Shown here piece after piece: positions 33,577-44,981 of a stretch of 64,000 nt of DNA (positions within the stretch are counted from its first letter, which is position 1; each line of letters starts with the position of its first letter). The DNA comes from Macrothele yani (Eukaryota; Arthropoda; Arachnida; Araneae; Macrothelidae). A model generated the notes under the pieces. The model did not search any database. It saw only the letters and a list, made by a program, of their open reading frames with translations, and had not been told where the DNA came from. The translations under genes and the position numbers were made by a program. The DNA is taken from positions 65,247,594 to 65,311,593 of the forward strand of contig CM077024.1 in NCBI GenBank assembly GCA_039090855.1, read 5' to 3'.

Positions 33577-35740
33577 TGCCATGGAAAACAAAGTTTTCAT
33601 CAGCTTGGTTTGAAAATAACAAGAAAGACTGAAATGGGGACAGTGAAAAATTGGTGCTGTGCTAATGACGATATATTTTCGGCCACGTACGTTCTCTGCA
33701 CCAAGGACTTTAGCATTGCCAATATGGGATTTTTGCAAGTGCTTTTACATGCAGATGGAAACATAAAGCAGCTGCCAGAAGTACTGGTTAACTGCGAAAC
33801 ATCAAATAATGTTTCGCAGTTAACCAGTAAAAGTGTCCAATCATCAAATAATGTTTTACAGGTAATCAGTAAAAGTGTCCAATACTGGCAACCAACTGTA
33901 ATAAGTGATTTTAAGTTTTGAAAGCAGGAGCTCTACTAATACTACTATCTGTTAAGAGCAATTATTCATTTCAGTCGTTTGGTGACTTAGCCGAAATATA
34001 TTTTTATTTTTGATGATTCCACCATTGCAAAATGTCTAAAGTTGTCGGATAAAAAAATTCGTTATGTGGTGAACTTTGGCTTAGCTCCATACTTCAAAAC
34101 CAATCTTTTTCGTGATATTGGGACTTCCTTTTATACCATTTATTTTGATGAAACAACTACAGTACAGGTAAAAAAGCAATTTGACATTCATATATCATAT
34201 TGGTCAGAAAGTCATACAAAAATTGTAACTTCATACTGTGACTCTAAATTCTTGGGACATGCAGAAGCAGATAAAATTGTAAAATTAATTCTAGATTTCA
34301 TATCTTCACATGGGCTAAGTTTAGAAAAGATGTTGCAATGCTCTATGGATGGTCCGAATGTAAACCTGTCTGTTCTCAAGAAATTGAATGCTGAATTGAA
34401 CTTGCAGTCAGTTCCTGACTTGGTTAATTTTGGGACCTGCTGTTTGCATGTGGTGCATGGTGCTCTGAAGAAAGGACTAGATAAACTTCACATTGATATT
34501 GATATTCTTGCTATTGATATTTGTAGGTGGTTCAAAATGTCTGCTTGTTGAAGGGAAGATTATCACAATATGCAAATTGGAAAACCTAATGGGTTGTGCA
34601 GCTAAAAATGTTTTCCTTCATCATGTTGAGAGCAGGTGGTTAACCCTAGGTCCTGTTTGTGACAAAATTATTGAACAATATTCTGCATTAATTGAGTATT
34701 TTTGTGCATATCTTCCAAAGCAGAAAAAGGTGAAACTTGGTTCTAGGTACGATCAGATACTTTCCCAATTGAAACATCCCCATACTATTATTTACTTGCA
34801 TTTTGTGCTTTTTTTTTGCAGAAATATTCATGCCATACCTCAAGGTTACAGAATGAAGAACCCTGATTCACGTGTTATATACAGCAAACTAAATGAACTG
34901 GTGTGCAGTATAATGTTAAAATTTTTAATACCGAGTGCAGTTGGCACCAAAGAAGGATCTAAACTTTTAAAAGTTAACTTTCAGAGAGTGACTATTGGTT
35001 GCCTTTGGATAAAATTGATGTTGGTAGTAGTGCCAGCCATATTCTAGCACAGAACAGAAACATAAATGAGAAGAAAGTGTTATTGAGAATAAGAAGCTGT
35101 TTCATTGCTGCAACAGAATAGTTGTTAAAAAAACTACCACTGAATAACTTCAGCCCTGATGAAGACATGTTTGACATTGTCACATGGAAATGTACCTCCT
35201 GAAAGGGGCTTTTCCCAGAACAACAACATTGTCACAAAAGAAAGAGTGTCACTTTCAGAGTTATCTATCAGAACATTACGTATCTGCAAAGAAGCGATTC
35301 GATTGCACAATAACTCCATACTTTCAATACCCATAACTGAAGGCCTCGTAAATAGTGTAAAGCAGGCTTATGCACAATATGCCTCCTACTTGGAACAGCA
35401 GAAAGAAGAGGAAAGGATACAAAGAAATGCTAAAAGAAAGGCTGAAGAACAAATTATGCAGACTTTGGAAAAGAAAAATAAGCGTGTGAGGCTTGATCAG
35501 CTGTCCAAACTTAAGACAGAAGAAAATTCCTTAATGAACGACCAGAAAACTGCTCATAAGCTCTTGGCTGAAGCTTCAAAAAAATTGGATAGTGCAATAA
35601 AAGAAAACAGCATGAGCAACATAAAAGTTGCCCAAATGATGTTATCAACAGGAAATATAGAACTAGAAAAAACAACCAACAAATTGAAAGAAATACATAA
35701 ATCAATAGTAGAACTTGAAAGCAAAATTTCCAAATGTTAA
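33577..35740 (+). pseudogene. hAT transposase gene, decayed
   Basis: The start region (MPWKTKFSSAWFENNKK) carries a BED-like finger with VLCTKDFSIANMGF, broken by a stop at 33634. The middle frame (34042-34551) begins within KIRYVVNFGLAPYFKTNLF and includes TIYFDETTTVQVKKQFDIHI, the RNase H-like core with its first aspartate, then CSMDGPNVNL and TCCLHVVHGALKKG. A second frame (34493-35047) includes HHVESRWLTLGPV. The C-terminus (35159-35740) carries the hAT dimerisation motif NVPPERGFSQNNNIV. It ends with a lysine/glutamate-rich coiled coil of about 100 residues. At least three frameshifts disable it. It is the family often seen as 'uncharacterised' hAT-like proteins in arthropods. Confidence 0.75.
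33783..33828. repeat. Perfect 20-bp hairpin inside the hAT gene
   Basis: ACTGGTTAACTGCGAAACAT (33783-33802) and its exact complement (33809-33828) with a 6-nt loop. It partly overlaps an imperfect 42-bp tandem duplication (33801-33842 and 33843-33884) that ends AGTAAAAGTGTCCAAT in each unit. Confidence 0.97.
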
Positions 35741-36088
35741 TAAAGTTTTCTAAGTTGTAAGTATCAAAAAATTTTTATTTTAGTGAAGCACTCTTACTAT
35801 GATTTTATAGAAATAAGGCTGATTGTTAGGACGAAGTTTCAATGAGAGCGGGAGCCATTTCCTATGCTGAAAAAAAGAAAGCTGTCGTGAAAACAATTTC
35901 CTGCTACAATCTGGCCATAATTTAGGTAGTTTTTTGGTGAAAGAAGAGCAATTTCTGCATTATTACCAATATTTTATTTAATTTACCTCCCAGCTTCGAC
36001 AAAATATGTCCTGAAATTGTCCTGAAATTTTAAGAAAAACTGTGTCCTGAATTTTTTTTTTTTTTTTTCGCTCCTACCCCAAGCTATA

Positions 36089-36583
36089 TCTCTGGAGGTA
36101 AATGTCCGATTTCAACATTTCTTTTTTTTTTTTTAATGAAAGCTTGAAATGTGGCGTATATTTAGGGTTGTTTTGGTTTTTCAATATGTTCAATCATTAA
36201 CTGGTAAATAATGGATAAATATCAATGATTGATAAAAATTGATGAAAATTTTATAAATTTTTAAAGCACTTCTCTTAAAACATTTCTTAACCTAGCTAGA
36301 AATAATAATATGAAACAGCAAGAATACAGTTAGTACAGTAATAAAGTTATGACAAGTTAACGTATTAATTTGTTGAACTGAATTACATCATTTAAAGAAA
36401 TCAGATGAACAGTTGTTACAAAAAGTGTAATCTGGTAATATTCCTATATAGTCTAATATTTTACCAAAAGTTTAATTTATCATCACTTTCACAGCAGTCA
36501 TAAAAGTTTAAATGTTCTACACATTCCTCAGGCTCATTCATATTTTCACATTTTTTGAGCTTACATGCATCGGTACATTTCAA
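36089..36583 (-). other. Element O: inner left terminal repeat and 3' flank
   Basis: 36089 to about 36280 continues the left terminal inverted repeat after the hAT insertion, including ATGAAAGCTTGAAATGTGGC, which matches the complement of 61350-61380. The remainder up to the gene end has no feature seen. Confidence 0.7.
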
Positions 36584-38309
36584 CTAATTTACTGTACAAA
36601 TGCATGATGGCAGTTGGCACAACCTCGAGCAAGAACAACTCAAATGTTCCAACACTGCTTCAGGTGCTGGTACTCCTGCCATCCATTTGATGCAAAGCTT
36701 TCCATCTTTGTCTACCATCCTTCCATGATCTTCTGGTTCTGGAACTTCAGGAAAAATTTCCTCACATTTTTTCCAAATAGCTGTTTGATAGTCTTCACAT
36801 GGAGAAAGCTGCATGACTCAATTGTGCCTTGTTGACTTCAGAATATTTGGTATCTCACTTCATTGATATTATCTGTTTTAGTATTTCCTTAATATAGCTT
36901 ACTTATAAACTTTTGGATCAAACAACGATCTTTGTCGGATAATAAAAACTGGCTCCCCCACATTGAAAACAGTGGAACAAACTCCTTATTTGTTTGTAGA
37001 AGTTTCAGGGCTTTGAGCATGCCTTGCCCAGAAAGAGCACTGACTGTATCACAACCTGTCCATGCATGTAAACTAGGTAATGCTGATTTAACATGAGAGC
37101 CAACTGCAGGTATACTTTTTTTTCTTAGTATATTAACCTGATTTGATCACTTGTTCCACGTTTGATGTACAGGTTGCTCTTCTAACTGATTTCCAATCAT
37201 ATGTAAAGAGCTAAAACCAAAATAGCAGTGTCATCAGATACACAAACAGTATTTGAGTATTCCATAGCTGCATCCCTAATATGTAGCATCATCTGAATAT
37301 CTGCTTCTTCTTGGAAAGATGCCAGATTTTTTACTTTGTGGAAGCCACTAAAAGTTATTTTGATGCTAGTTTTACTGTAAGTAGCAAATAGTGTTTTATC
37401 ACCAATCTTTTTCCTTCCATTTTCCTCTTGCCAACTTTCAACAAGAAATTTTGTTAGCTTATTCTTACTATCACTGCTTTGTCAAAGGCATCTCTGCTTC
37501 ACAATTCTAAGACCACTTCTAATATTCTTGAAGGAAATTCCTTCCTCTGAACCTCTGCTGGGATGTTCTGCAGATTTGATTGAATTGTCATTGTATCAAA
37601 TGCAATGTCGATTCTCTTGCTGTAATAAATAGCCAGTATTTAAGACATGGTTGAGGATCGAATCAGATAGTTCATCAGATGTCCTATTTTCTCCATGAAG
37701 CATTTGAATTAATATCACCCCGTCAATTATAGTAGCTGATGAAGGAATATTTCCATCTTCAGGTGAAATCAGGCTTTCCAAGTGTTCCCCAATACTGCCT
37801 TGCTAGTTTTTTCATTGACCTATCAGGGTTGGCCAGACTCCAAGGTAAAGGGCTCTAGGGATAACTGAACATCTCTACCATATTTAAATGTCTGTTTTGT
37901 GCTATGAGTATCGTACTTGCATAAAGCTTACGACCTGCCTTGATGATTATGTCTTTGTTTTGTTTTATTATGGGCTTGAAAACTCCCTCTCCTTTTTCAA
38001 GACAATCTCTTTGGAATGTTTCACATGCTTCCTCATTTTTCTTCCTCACATTCAACAGAGATGTCTGTACATCAGGTGGCACTGCTCTTCCTGTTAATAA
38101 ATTGATTGTCTGAAGACTGGTCAAATAGATTAGTGCAGTTGTTCTCCAACAATTGAACTGCAGATGAAACACTCTTCATCTACTTTTATCCGTGGCTTTT
38201 GTAGATCAGTGTGGTAAAATGTGGCCTGACTTTTAAAACGTAGATTTCTTGTAATTGCGTTAGAGCTAATGCATGGTATAAAACAAAAAATTACCTTCAA
38301 GCCAATAAA

Positions 38310-38978
38310 ATAACTTAGTTCTGGAGAATACCTCTGTAATACAATTTTGACTCTAACTCATAAGCAACACTCTAGTTTGAGCGTGAACCAGAAGGAACCT
38401 GGGGATTCGCGTTCAGGAACATTCCTATAATGTACAAATGGGTGCTAGATCGACAGCCTTGGCACACACAATCGATAAGGGATCTCGTTTCCCAGTTTGG
38501 GAACAAGCAAGGGTTATAAATGCACCTCAAAACTGTATATCATCTTTATTTTTCTCAGAGGCCTTGTGCATTTTTGCAAACGAAAAACAATGCTGCAATG
38601 ACTCTTACCCAGTGGATATTCTGGGTATTTATCAAACTTTGGTTAAAGAACATTAAAAAATAACAAATGTAAACCAGTGGCCAATATACGGGCTACAAGA
38701 TCGAATGTGTTTATAAAATTTACTGCAAAATGTCTCCTCTGTAGGGTTTGTGACAACAAAAACTGTCACTGTGTTGTGTTTTAATATTTAATGTGAGCAC
38801 AGACGTCTTGTGATTTAGTCTGATGATGGACGCAAAGTGATGTCTGAAAGGTCTAACTTTTTTATATTTTAATTGTAAATATTGTGTATTTTAGTAAAAA
38901 GTTTGACTCAAACTAGAGTGTTGCTTTTGTGTTGGAGTCAAAATCGTGTTATAGAGGTATTCTCCAGAACTAAGTTAT
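38310..38978. mobile_element. 669-bp inverted-repeat element inserted in the element O gene
   Basis: Ends form an imperfect inverted repeat of about 72 bp starting ATAACTTAGTTCTGGAGAAT. The O reading frame is interrupted exactly here, between the EKYYITYE block and a downstream block at about 38290. The interior has no gene. Near 38821-38860 it contains CTGATGA, about 19 nt, then TGAAAGGTCTAAC, similar to tails of PLEs. No unambiguous target duplication, because the ends are themselves AT-rich palindromes. It could be a MITE or a non-autonomous PLE with inverted ends. Confidence 0.75.
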
Positions 38979-40865
38979 GATGCATAGTATTCATATGTTA
39001 TATAGTATTTTTCAATATTGCCTGCTTTTAAACTGAATTCTTTAGTACCTCCTGAAGTTTGTGTAACTCTGTTGACTGACTCATTCAATGTTTGATCTAG
39101 TGGAATGCGAGAAAATGGGATTTTCGATCCTAACTGAACAGAAAACCCTCCATCTTTGAAGTATTGACTTATTTCAGGCTGATTTTTCTGCAAATTAGAT
39201 ATTTCTGCAAAGTTAATTGATAGATATTGTGCATAGTTAATTTTGTCCAGAGCAAAACACCAGGGAACCATTTGTTGGATACATGACATGAAAAGTAGCC
39301 AGTTTCCTTCTCAGTTACTTCAGAATGATAAAAGCAATAGCTCTACAAAATCTAGGTATGTCAGCCAGAATGACGAGAGGTCCATTGTTATTCCTTAAGT
39401 AGCATAAATAGCCTTCAAATGTATCCATGACATTTTATGGTGGGATTTTCTATTGCATTGTTAAATTTTTCATTGCACATATTGCTCCAGAATTGTGTGA
39501 GTTCATTAACAGTCCATTTTTGAAAAAATATCAAGAAACTCCAATTTCAAGTGATCAAGAAACTGTCGCCAGAGGATTTGCATGAATGCCTCGTATACAT
39601 ACTTATATAAATGAATGGCACAGTTGTATTGTTTTCCTTGGGGAAAATCTTTTATGGAATCTTGTGAAATAGCCCCAGTTTCCACTGCCAGGTCACCAAG
39701 TCCAGCATCACCAAACAGCTTTTTTGATGATAGAAAGTAGATTGCACATTGTATGAAATCCACCCATCATTACAAATACATTACTGAATGTTCCTTGGTG
39801 ACACCAAGCTATGACTACAGCTTTTGCAAAGGTATCCTGATCCAGTACCAATATAATTTTTTGAAGTTCAAGCTGTGACTTAATTTGTACACACTGCCTC
39901 AGAATTTCATGAACAGTCAACATTTCTGCAGCAGGTTTTTTTATACACAGCAAGTACATAATAGTGTGGGCTTGAGCAGCAACTGTATTTCTAATAATCA
40001 TACTGAATCCCGTCCATGAACTAACACCCTGATTTTCCAGATTGTATTGTCTGCTAAGTGTCCAAAATAAGTTATTTTGTTGGGATTATTAAAAATTTTC
40101 TACATATTCATGTGGAAGCTGAGAAGTAATAATTACAAGAGGGTTTTTCTTTTCCCAACTATGTAATCTTGTGTACTGGAACGCATTGAAATACTTCTTT
40201 GCTTTTTTCTGATAACTGTTGTCCTAGATATTTGTGGCAAACATGTAGACAAGGAATTTTGGACTATAATGCCATTGACATGATGAGAAGTGCCAGTCCC
40301 ACTTAATGTTTCCTCTGTATGGTCTATATTGTCATTGGCTTCTCTAGAGTAGGAATATGACATGAATACTGCTTGGTAGTGATATTTCACCCTCTGTAAC
40401 AGTGTTTCTCTGTACACAATGCTGTATTTATTTCAAAAAGTTTAGAGTTGGCAAATGTGTTTCCATGGCCTAGGTGATTTAAAATTGAAATCATTGCAAC
40501 ATTTTCAGTCAGAGTCTTCAATGGCATTGCTAGGACATGCTTTAGAGTCAAAATGATACTTTTGGAAATAGCATATATTGTATCTTGTGAAATGGACCAT
40601 GCTAGCCTAGTCACTCGAGGTGATGGATTTCTAGTAAGGTTCTGAAAAAAGCATATCAATGCTAGGGGTATGACCACATAGTTCATGTGAAGCTTGCGAT
40701 GGAGGCGAGACATGGGTTTTCTCCATACCTTTTATATCTGCTTTTATCTGTTCAGCTGCTTGAGGAATATGGTTTTCCCCTTCCTGTAACAAAAGATGCT
40801 CTTCTAACTTGGTTTTAGACCTCACACAGTTTGCATATAGCAACTCGTAAGTCAGATTATCTAGT

Positions 40866-42205
40866 GAAATGTGGGTGTCCGAGAGTTATTAGACACATTA
40901 CAAACTTATGTACAAAAAAAAACTATGAGCATTGTCTGTTTTTCTACGTCATGTATTACTAATATGGTTTCTATATTTTTGTGTTGTAGAATTGTTATTC
41001 CCAGAATCCGATAGATGGCGCTAGATGTGGCCTGATGAGGAATGTATGAGAAATGCGCAATCAGCAGTCATGTCATCCGTACAGCAGAAGGCGATGTGTG
41101 TGTTATGGCTTGCGAAATTAGTCTCATTAAAGTTAAAAGACGGTACCATTTAGAGTATGGTTGTAATCCTCCGTCAACGAATTCGGTTAAGTGGTGGATG
41201 AAACAGTTTAAAGAAACTGGCAATGTGGAACATCGTGAAGGAGCCGGTAGGCCTAGCGTCAGCGGTGAGACGGTTGACCAAGTTCATGAAAGTTTCCGAC
41301 CAAGTCCAAGGAAATCCGTTCGTAAAGCAAGCAAAGAACTATGCATTCCGAAATCGACAGTTCACAATATCTTGCACAAGAAATTAAAAGTTTCATGCTT
41401 ATAAAATTGAAATAGTGCAAAAGATGCATGTAAATGATCATACTCTGCGATACGATTTCGCTGTGGATATGCTGAATCGAGTGGAAAATGACAAAAACTT
41501 TCTCAGTACTGTAATTTGTAGTGATGAATCCACATTTCATGTATTAGGTATTGTGAATCGTCACAACTGTAGGATATGAGGCAGTGAACCGCCTGATGCT
41601 GCTATTGAACTGGAACGTGATTCTCCTAAAGTTAATGTGTGGTGCGCCCTATCAAAAAGAGAAGTGATTGGCCCTTTCTTCTTCTGCGAAAAAACCATAA
41701 ATGGTGACATTTACTTGGATGTGCTAAAAAATTTTGCTATACCCTAGATCAAAAGATATGACGTCGTTTTCTAACAAGTCGGCGCACCTCCGCATTGGTC
41801 AACGTGTGTACGTAAGTGCCTAAATGAGCATTTCCCCAACAGATGGATTGGGTGTGGTGGTCCCATTCCATGGCCTCCTTGGTCTCCAAATCTAACTCCA
41901 TTGGATTATTTCATGTGGGGTTATGTGAAGGATCGTGTCTATCAGATGCCTTTTACTTATTTGCAGAAACTGAAGCAGCGTATCACAGCTGCTATTAATT
42001 AATTCCATAACTCCTCAGATGTTTGCCAATACATGGCATGAAATTGAGTATTGCTTGGATGTACTACGAGCAATCAAGGGATCTCACATCGAAATTTATT
42101 AACTTGTGTAGTTACATTGTAAGTTAGTACAGTCAGTTTCTTTCTTTCTATCTGTTTAATGTTTTGTTTTATATAATTTTATAATGTGTTCAATAATTAT
42201 CGGAC
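40866..42205 (+). mobile_element. DUF4817-type mariner-like element (copy 2, near full length)
   Basis: Left end GGTGTCCGAGAGTTATT and right end (inward) AGTGTCCGATAATTATTGAA form inverted repeats of about 25 bp. A TA-rich flank lies on the right (42207-42210). It interrupts the minus-strand gene of element O. About 1.34 kb, with transposase on the plus strand. Confidence 0.9.
41069..42102 (+). pseudogene. DUF4817/mariner-like transposase with a lost catalytic aspartate
   Basis: Starts MSSVQQKAMCVLWLAKL, shifts frame near 41115, and continues with IKVKRRYHLEYGC, WWMKQFKETGNVEHREGAGR and ASKELCIPKSTVHNILHKKL (helix-turn-helix). A stop at 41401 precedes DHTLRYDFAVDMLNRVEND and CSDESTFHVLG (first aspartate). 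The second catalytic block reads QVGAPPHW where the family normally has QDGAPPHW, so the aspartate is replaced by valine. The third block is WSPNLTPLDYFMWGYVKD (41890-41935). Three further stops or shifts occur (41579, 41745, 42001). The full DDE order is visible but inactive. Confidence 0.88.
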
Positions 42206-42840
42206 ACTCTGTATACCCTGCCATCAACATTAGCAAAATTTGAGGATCCGAATTCTTTATTTAAGTTGTGGCGGATTTTTTTTTTTTTTTTTGTAGATGT
42301 TATTTTGTCAACATCACTCAATTAGTTTTGAATGGAAATAACTTTGAGATTCAACCCTTGGGTTCAAGAATATAGCCTCTCATACGAAATCATATAATTT
42401 TTAATATACCACTTTTTCTGTTTCAATATATTTATCAACATTTTAAAATTTATCAGGTCTCAGCCTTGTGTAACTAAGATAACAAGATTTATGATAATGA
42501 GCCTCTGCAGCTACGATATCTCTTGATGTGATTCCTGAATTTTTATCGGCCCTCTCAACAGCAATTTCACACAACTTCTTGTCAGTTCTCAATTCTACAA
42601 CTTGAGTGTTTCCCTTGTTCTGTTCTCTTTCTTGTATTTGCTTTCTTTGTCACAAAAAACACAATTTTTGCTATATACAATATTTTTGCTTGTGATAGTC
42701 CATTTCAAGAGTTTCTCAGCCTTACTTGATGAGCAAGGGCTATCAGATGACTCATAAGTCATGGGTGGATGAGGCTTCTGCTTCTAATTTTCTCAAAGCC
42801 TTGAAATTTGTAAAATTGGCTCGACATTCTCGATGAAATC

Positions 42841-43293
42841 ATATAGCTATTAACATTTCATCCGATATACCACTTTTTTATTGGTTCAAAATTTCTAATC
42901 ACTGCAGCATTGTACAAAACTGTCTAAGAGCATTTTTTTTTTTTTTTTTTTTGGTGGATGCACTTCATTAGGTCATGCTGACCTTCCACAAATAATACAC
43001 TTAAATATCTAATTCATGTTCTGAGTTTTTACATTTCACTTTTTTCACAGCAGACATTTTGGATCTAGTAAATATGCCACAGTATTCTTCTAATCATGCA
43101 CACCTCTAACAAACAATAAACAATGTTTTAATAGTTAATACTAATAATAGTAATTAGTAATATTAACCTGCAACTAAGAATAAACAATGTTTTCATAGTT
43201 AAGTTATAATAGTAGCAATTGATAGTAATAATAATGACAAACAGGAACATTGTAAACTTGAATTGCCAAAATTAGGAAACAAACATAACTGTA
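42841..43293. other. Element O sequence upstream of its gene
   Basis: AT-rich, with an imperfect duplication of about 70 bp (43117-43175 and 43183-43240, both beginning AATAAACAATGTTTT). It may hold the promoter of the element O gene, but no specific site is identifiable. Confidence 0.45.
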
Positions 43294-44483
43294 CAGTAGG
43301 GTGGAGTGAAAAACACTTTTTTCTAAACTTGAAACATCACCATGTGCAATAGTTGCGATTTTATTACTGAAATGACCCCCGAAATATGGATGACATTATT
43401 CAATATCTTAGGCTTCCCCAAGAACTTCAAAGTTTGAAAGTTATAGGGAAAAATGCTTTAAAAACACCTGCTTTCTCCATTTTGTAAATATAAAAATATA
43501 CTTCAGATATTTATTTTGTGCCTAAATGTTTACGTCCTCAAATAACTGTCTTTGCACGATTTAAAGAACTCTCATCTAATACACCACCATTTGCAAGATT
43601 AAAATATATTTATTATTTTCACTTAAAAACAGTATGTACAGATAAAAAAAGCTTCGAAAACTAAGTTGGCAAGATGTTTCGGCTCCCCCGGGAACGATTG
43701 TCAAGCCTAAGAGTGCCACCCGAGTGGAGCACGCAATGCATCTTATACACGCAGAAGAGACACGTCATACATCCGTTACCATAGATACAATTATAAACAG
43801 CACACCTCTGTACAACAAGAGTTAAGTAAAGCATGTGAGCAACTAATTAATAATTTTAAAGACAGTACAGCATGGGGAACAAACTAGTAATTCACAGACT
43901 AGGAGGTTTTAAAGTCTTAATATATTGCCGCCAAGTTAGTGGCATATTGGTGGGTAATTCCTCATTGCAGCATAAGTCATTAAACCACATGATAAACATT
44001 GCTTCAGTGAATAAAGTGTTCCTTTTATTTTTAGTGGAAGCTAAATGTTGAACATCCGTTCAATATGGTGTATATTGTCCAATTGACACTAGACAAGCGA
44101 GTGCTGTAGTAGTTGCTCCCGTTCGAACATCATATTCGTGTTCCAACGTTCAAACCCCCAATGTCCGTAATGTGGAACTGATGTAAACCACTATTTGATC
44201 ATTAGGTTGATTTGGCTGTAGGGGTATATAATATATAATGTATTTTTGCTCTTTGCTTACTTGATCACGATCTTGTCTGATAGTTGAAAAAATGTTCGAA
44301 GTCCGTATTCCAAAGGATAGTTGATGTTTATTGCAGATTCGATTTAGGAAATAAGTCACATTTGGGTTGTAATCTAAAGAGCCAACGAATCTTTTATTAA
44401 CATGTTCACATCGTAAACTTGTAAATGCTAATCGTTGTATTGATTAAATCAAGTTATGAACGCAGTACTCCGGATAGCCAAAT

Positions 44484-44981
44484 TTAATAGCAATTGAGGT
44501 CTGTGTAATCAAGTTCCGCTTGCCTCAAACGCAAAGACGTAGAATGGGAGAAAGCACGTCTTATGTATGAGCGTAAGGCAGCAAATTTAAACCCATTAGG
44601 GTGATTAGAAGAAAATGGAATGAGATTTGGGATGTGCGAAGGTTTCCTATAAACTGAGTAGGTTATACTATTGTCAGCTGGGATTCTGCATAGCCTAAAG
44701 TCTAAGAACGGCAATGAACATTGATTCTCAAGTTCAATAGTAAAATTGATAGTTAGGTAGACTGAGGATAAATCGTGGGCAAATTGTTGTAGGCGCTCAG
44801 ATGAGTGTGGCCAAAAGACTAAGATGTCGTCGACATATCTGATAAAAAGTGCTGGTTTGTAAAAACTATTTTGTATCACAGTATTTTCGACAGTTTGTAG
44901 AACCACTTCTGCCAAATAGTAGATGGTGGAGACCCCATTGGACCTGGTGTACCAAGGGTTTTCAGCAAAATTAAAACTCAC
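44484..44981 (-). pseudogene. PLE reverse transcriptase, inverted partial copy
   Basis: Encodes the C-terminal half of a PLE reverse transcriptase: LAEVVLQTVENTVIQ, FIRYVDDILVFWPHSSE (catalytic YVDD), CSLPFLDFRLCRI and SVYRKPSHIPNLIPFSSNHP. DNA upstream still matches the PMGSPLS region but in another frame, so a shift lies near 44930. Truncated at both protein ends. Confidence 0.88.

Larger units (their letters stand above)
23389..36080 (+). mobile_element. hAT element with nested insertions
   Basis: Starts CAGGGGTCGGAG and ends CGCTCCTACCCC, an imperfect 12-bp hAT-type inverted repeat. The 8-bp flanks are CAGATATA (23381-23388) and AAGCTATA (36081-36088). The unoccupied paralogous site in the other arm of element O (about 61415-61435, reverse) reads TGGCTATA with no insertion. 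Own sequence is about 5.3 kb: 23389-24557 and 31936-36080. Motifs TCCTGAAA(T/A) recur near both ends (23402, 23437, 23461, 23481; 36007, 36019, 36045), typical of subterminal transposase-binding repeats. The gene lies at 33577-35740. Confidence 0.85.
36584..42840 (-). pseudogene. Element O gene: large transposon protein with XPG-like motif
   Basis: Reads leftward from about 42840. N-terminal CxxC/HxxxC zinc-like block: CVFCDKESKYKKENRTRE then SRDIVAAEAHYHKSCYLSY (42470-42660). After the DUF4817 insertion: LTYELLYANCVRSKTKLEEH (40800-40850), NVAMISILNHLGHGNTFANS (40440-40500), IILVLDQDTFAKAVVIAW and GGFHTMCNLL (39745-39860), and YNCAIHLYKYVYEAFMQILW (39565-39625). Then WCFALDKINYAQYLSINF (39225-39275), the 38310-38978 insertion, LLTGRAVPPDVQTSLLN (38050-38100), IIDGVILIQML, and GCDTVSALSGQGMLKALKLL (about 36990-37050). 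Last comes IKWMAGVPAPEAVLEHLSCS with cysteine-rich CSCSRLCQLPSCIC (36590-36700). The order matches a widespread family of large TE proteins. The GCDTVSA region resembles XPG/PIN nucleases, hence the Academ suggestion. Many stops. Confidence 0.75.

Noticed and set aside
38821..38860. Functional hammerhead ribozyme in the 669-bp element
   Set aside because: CTGATGA and GAAA are spaced about right, but stem I is only about two pairs and the GTC triplet does not pair with the base after GAAA.
43117..43240. CRISPR-like or regulatory repeat
   Set aside because: Only two imperfect AT-rich units; a simple local duplication in a eukaryotic TE.
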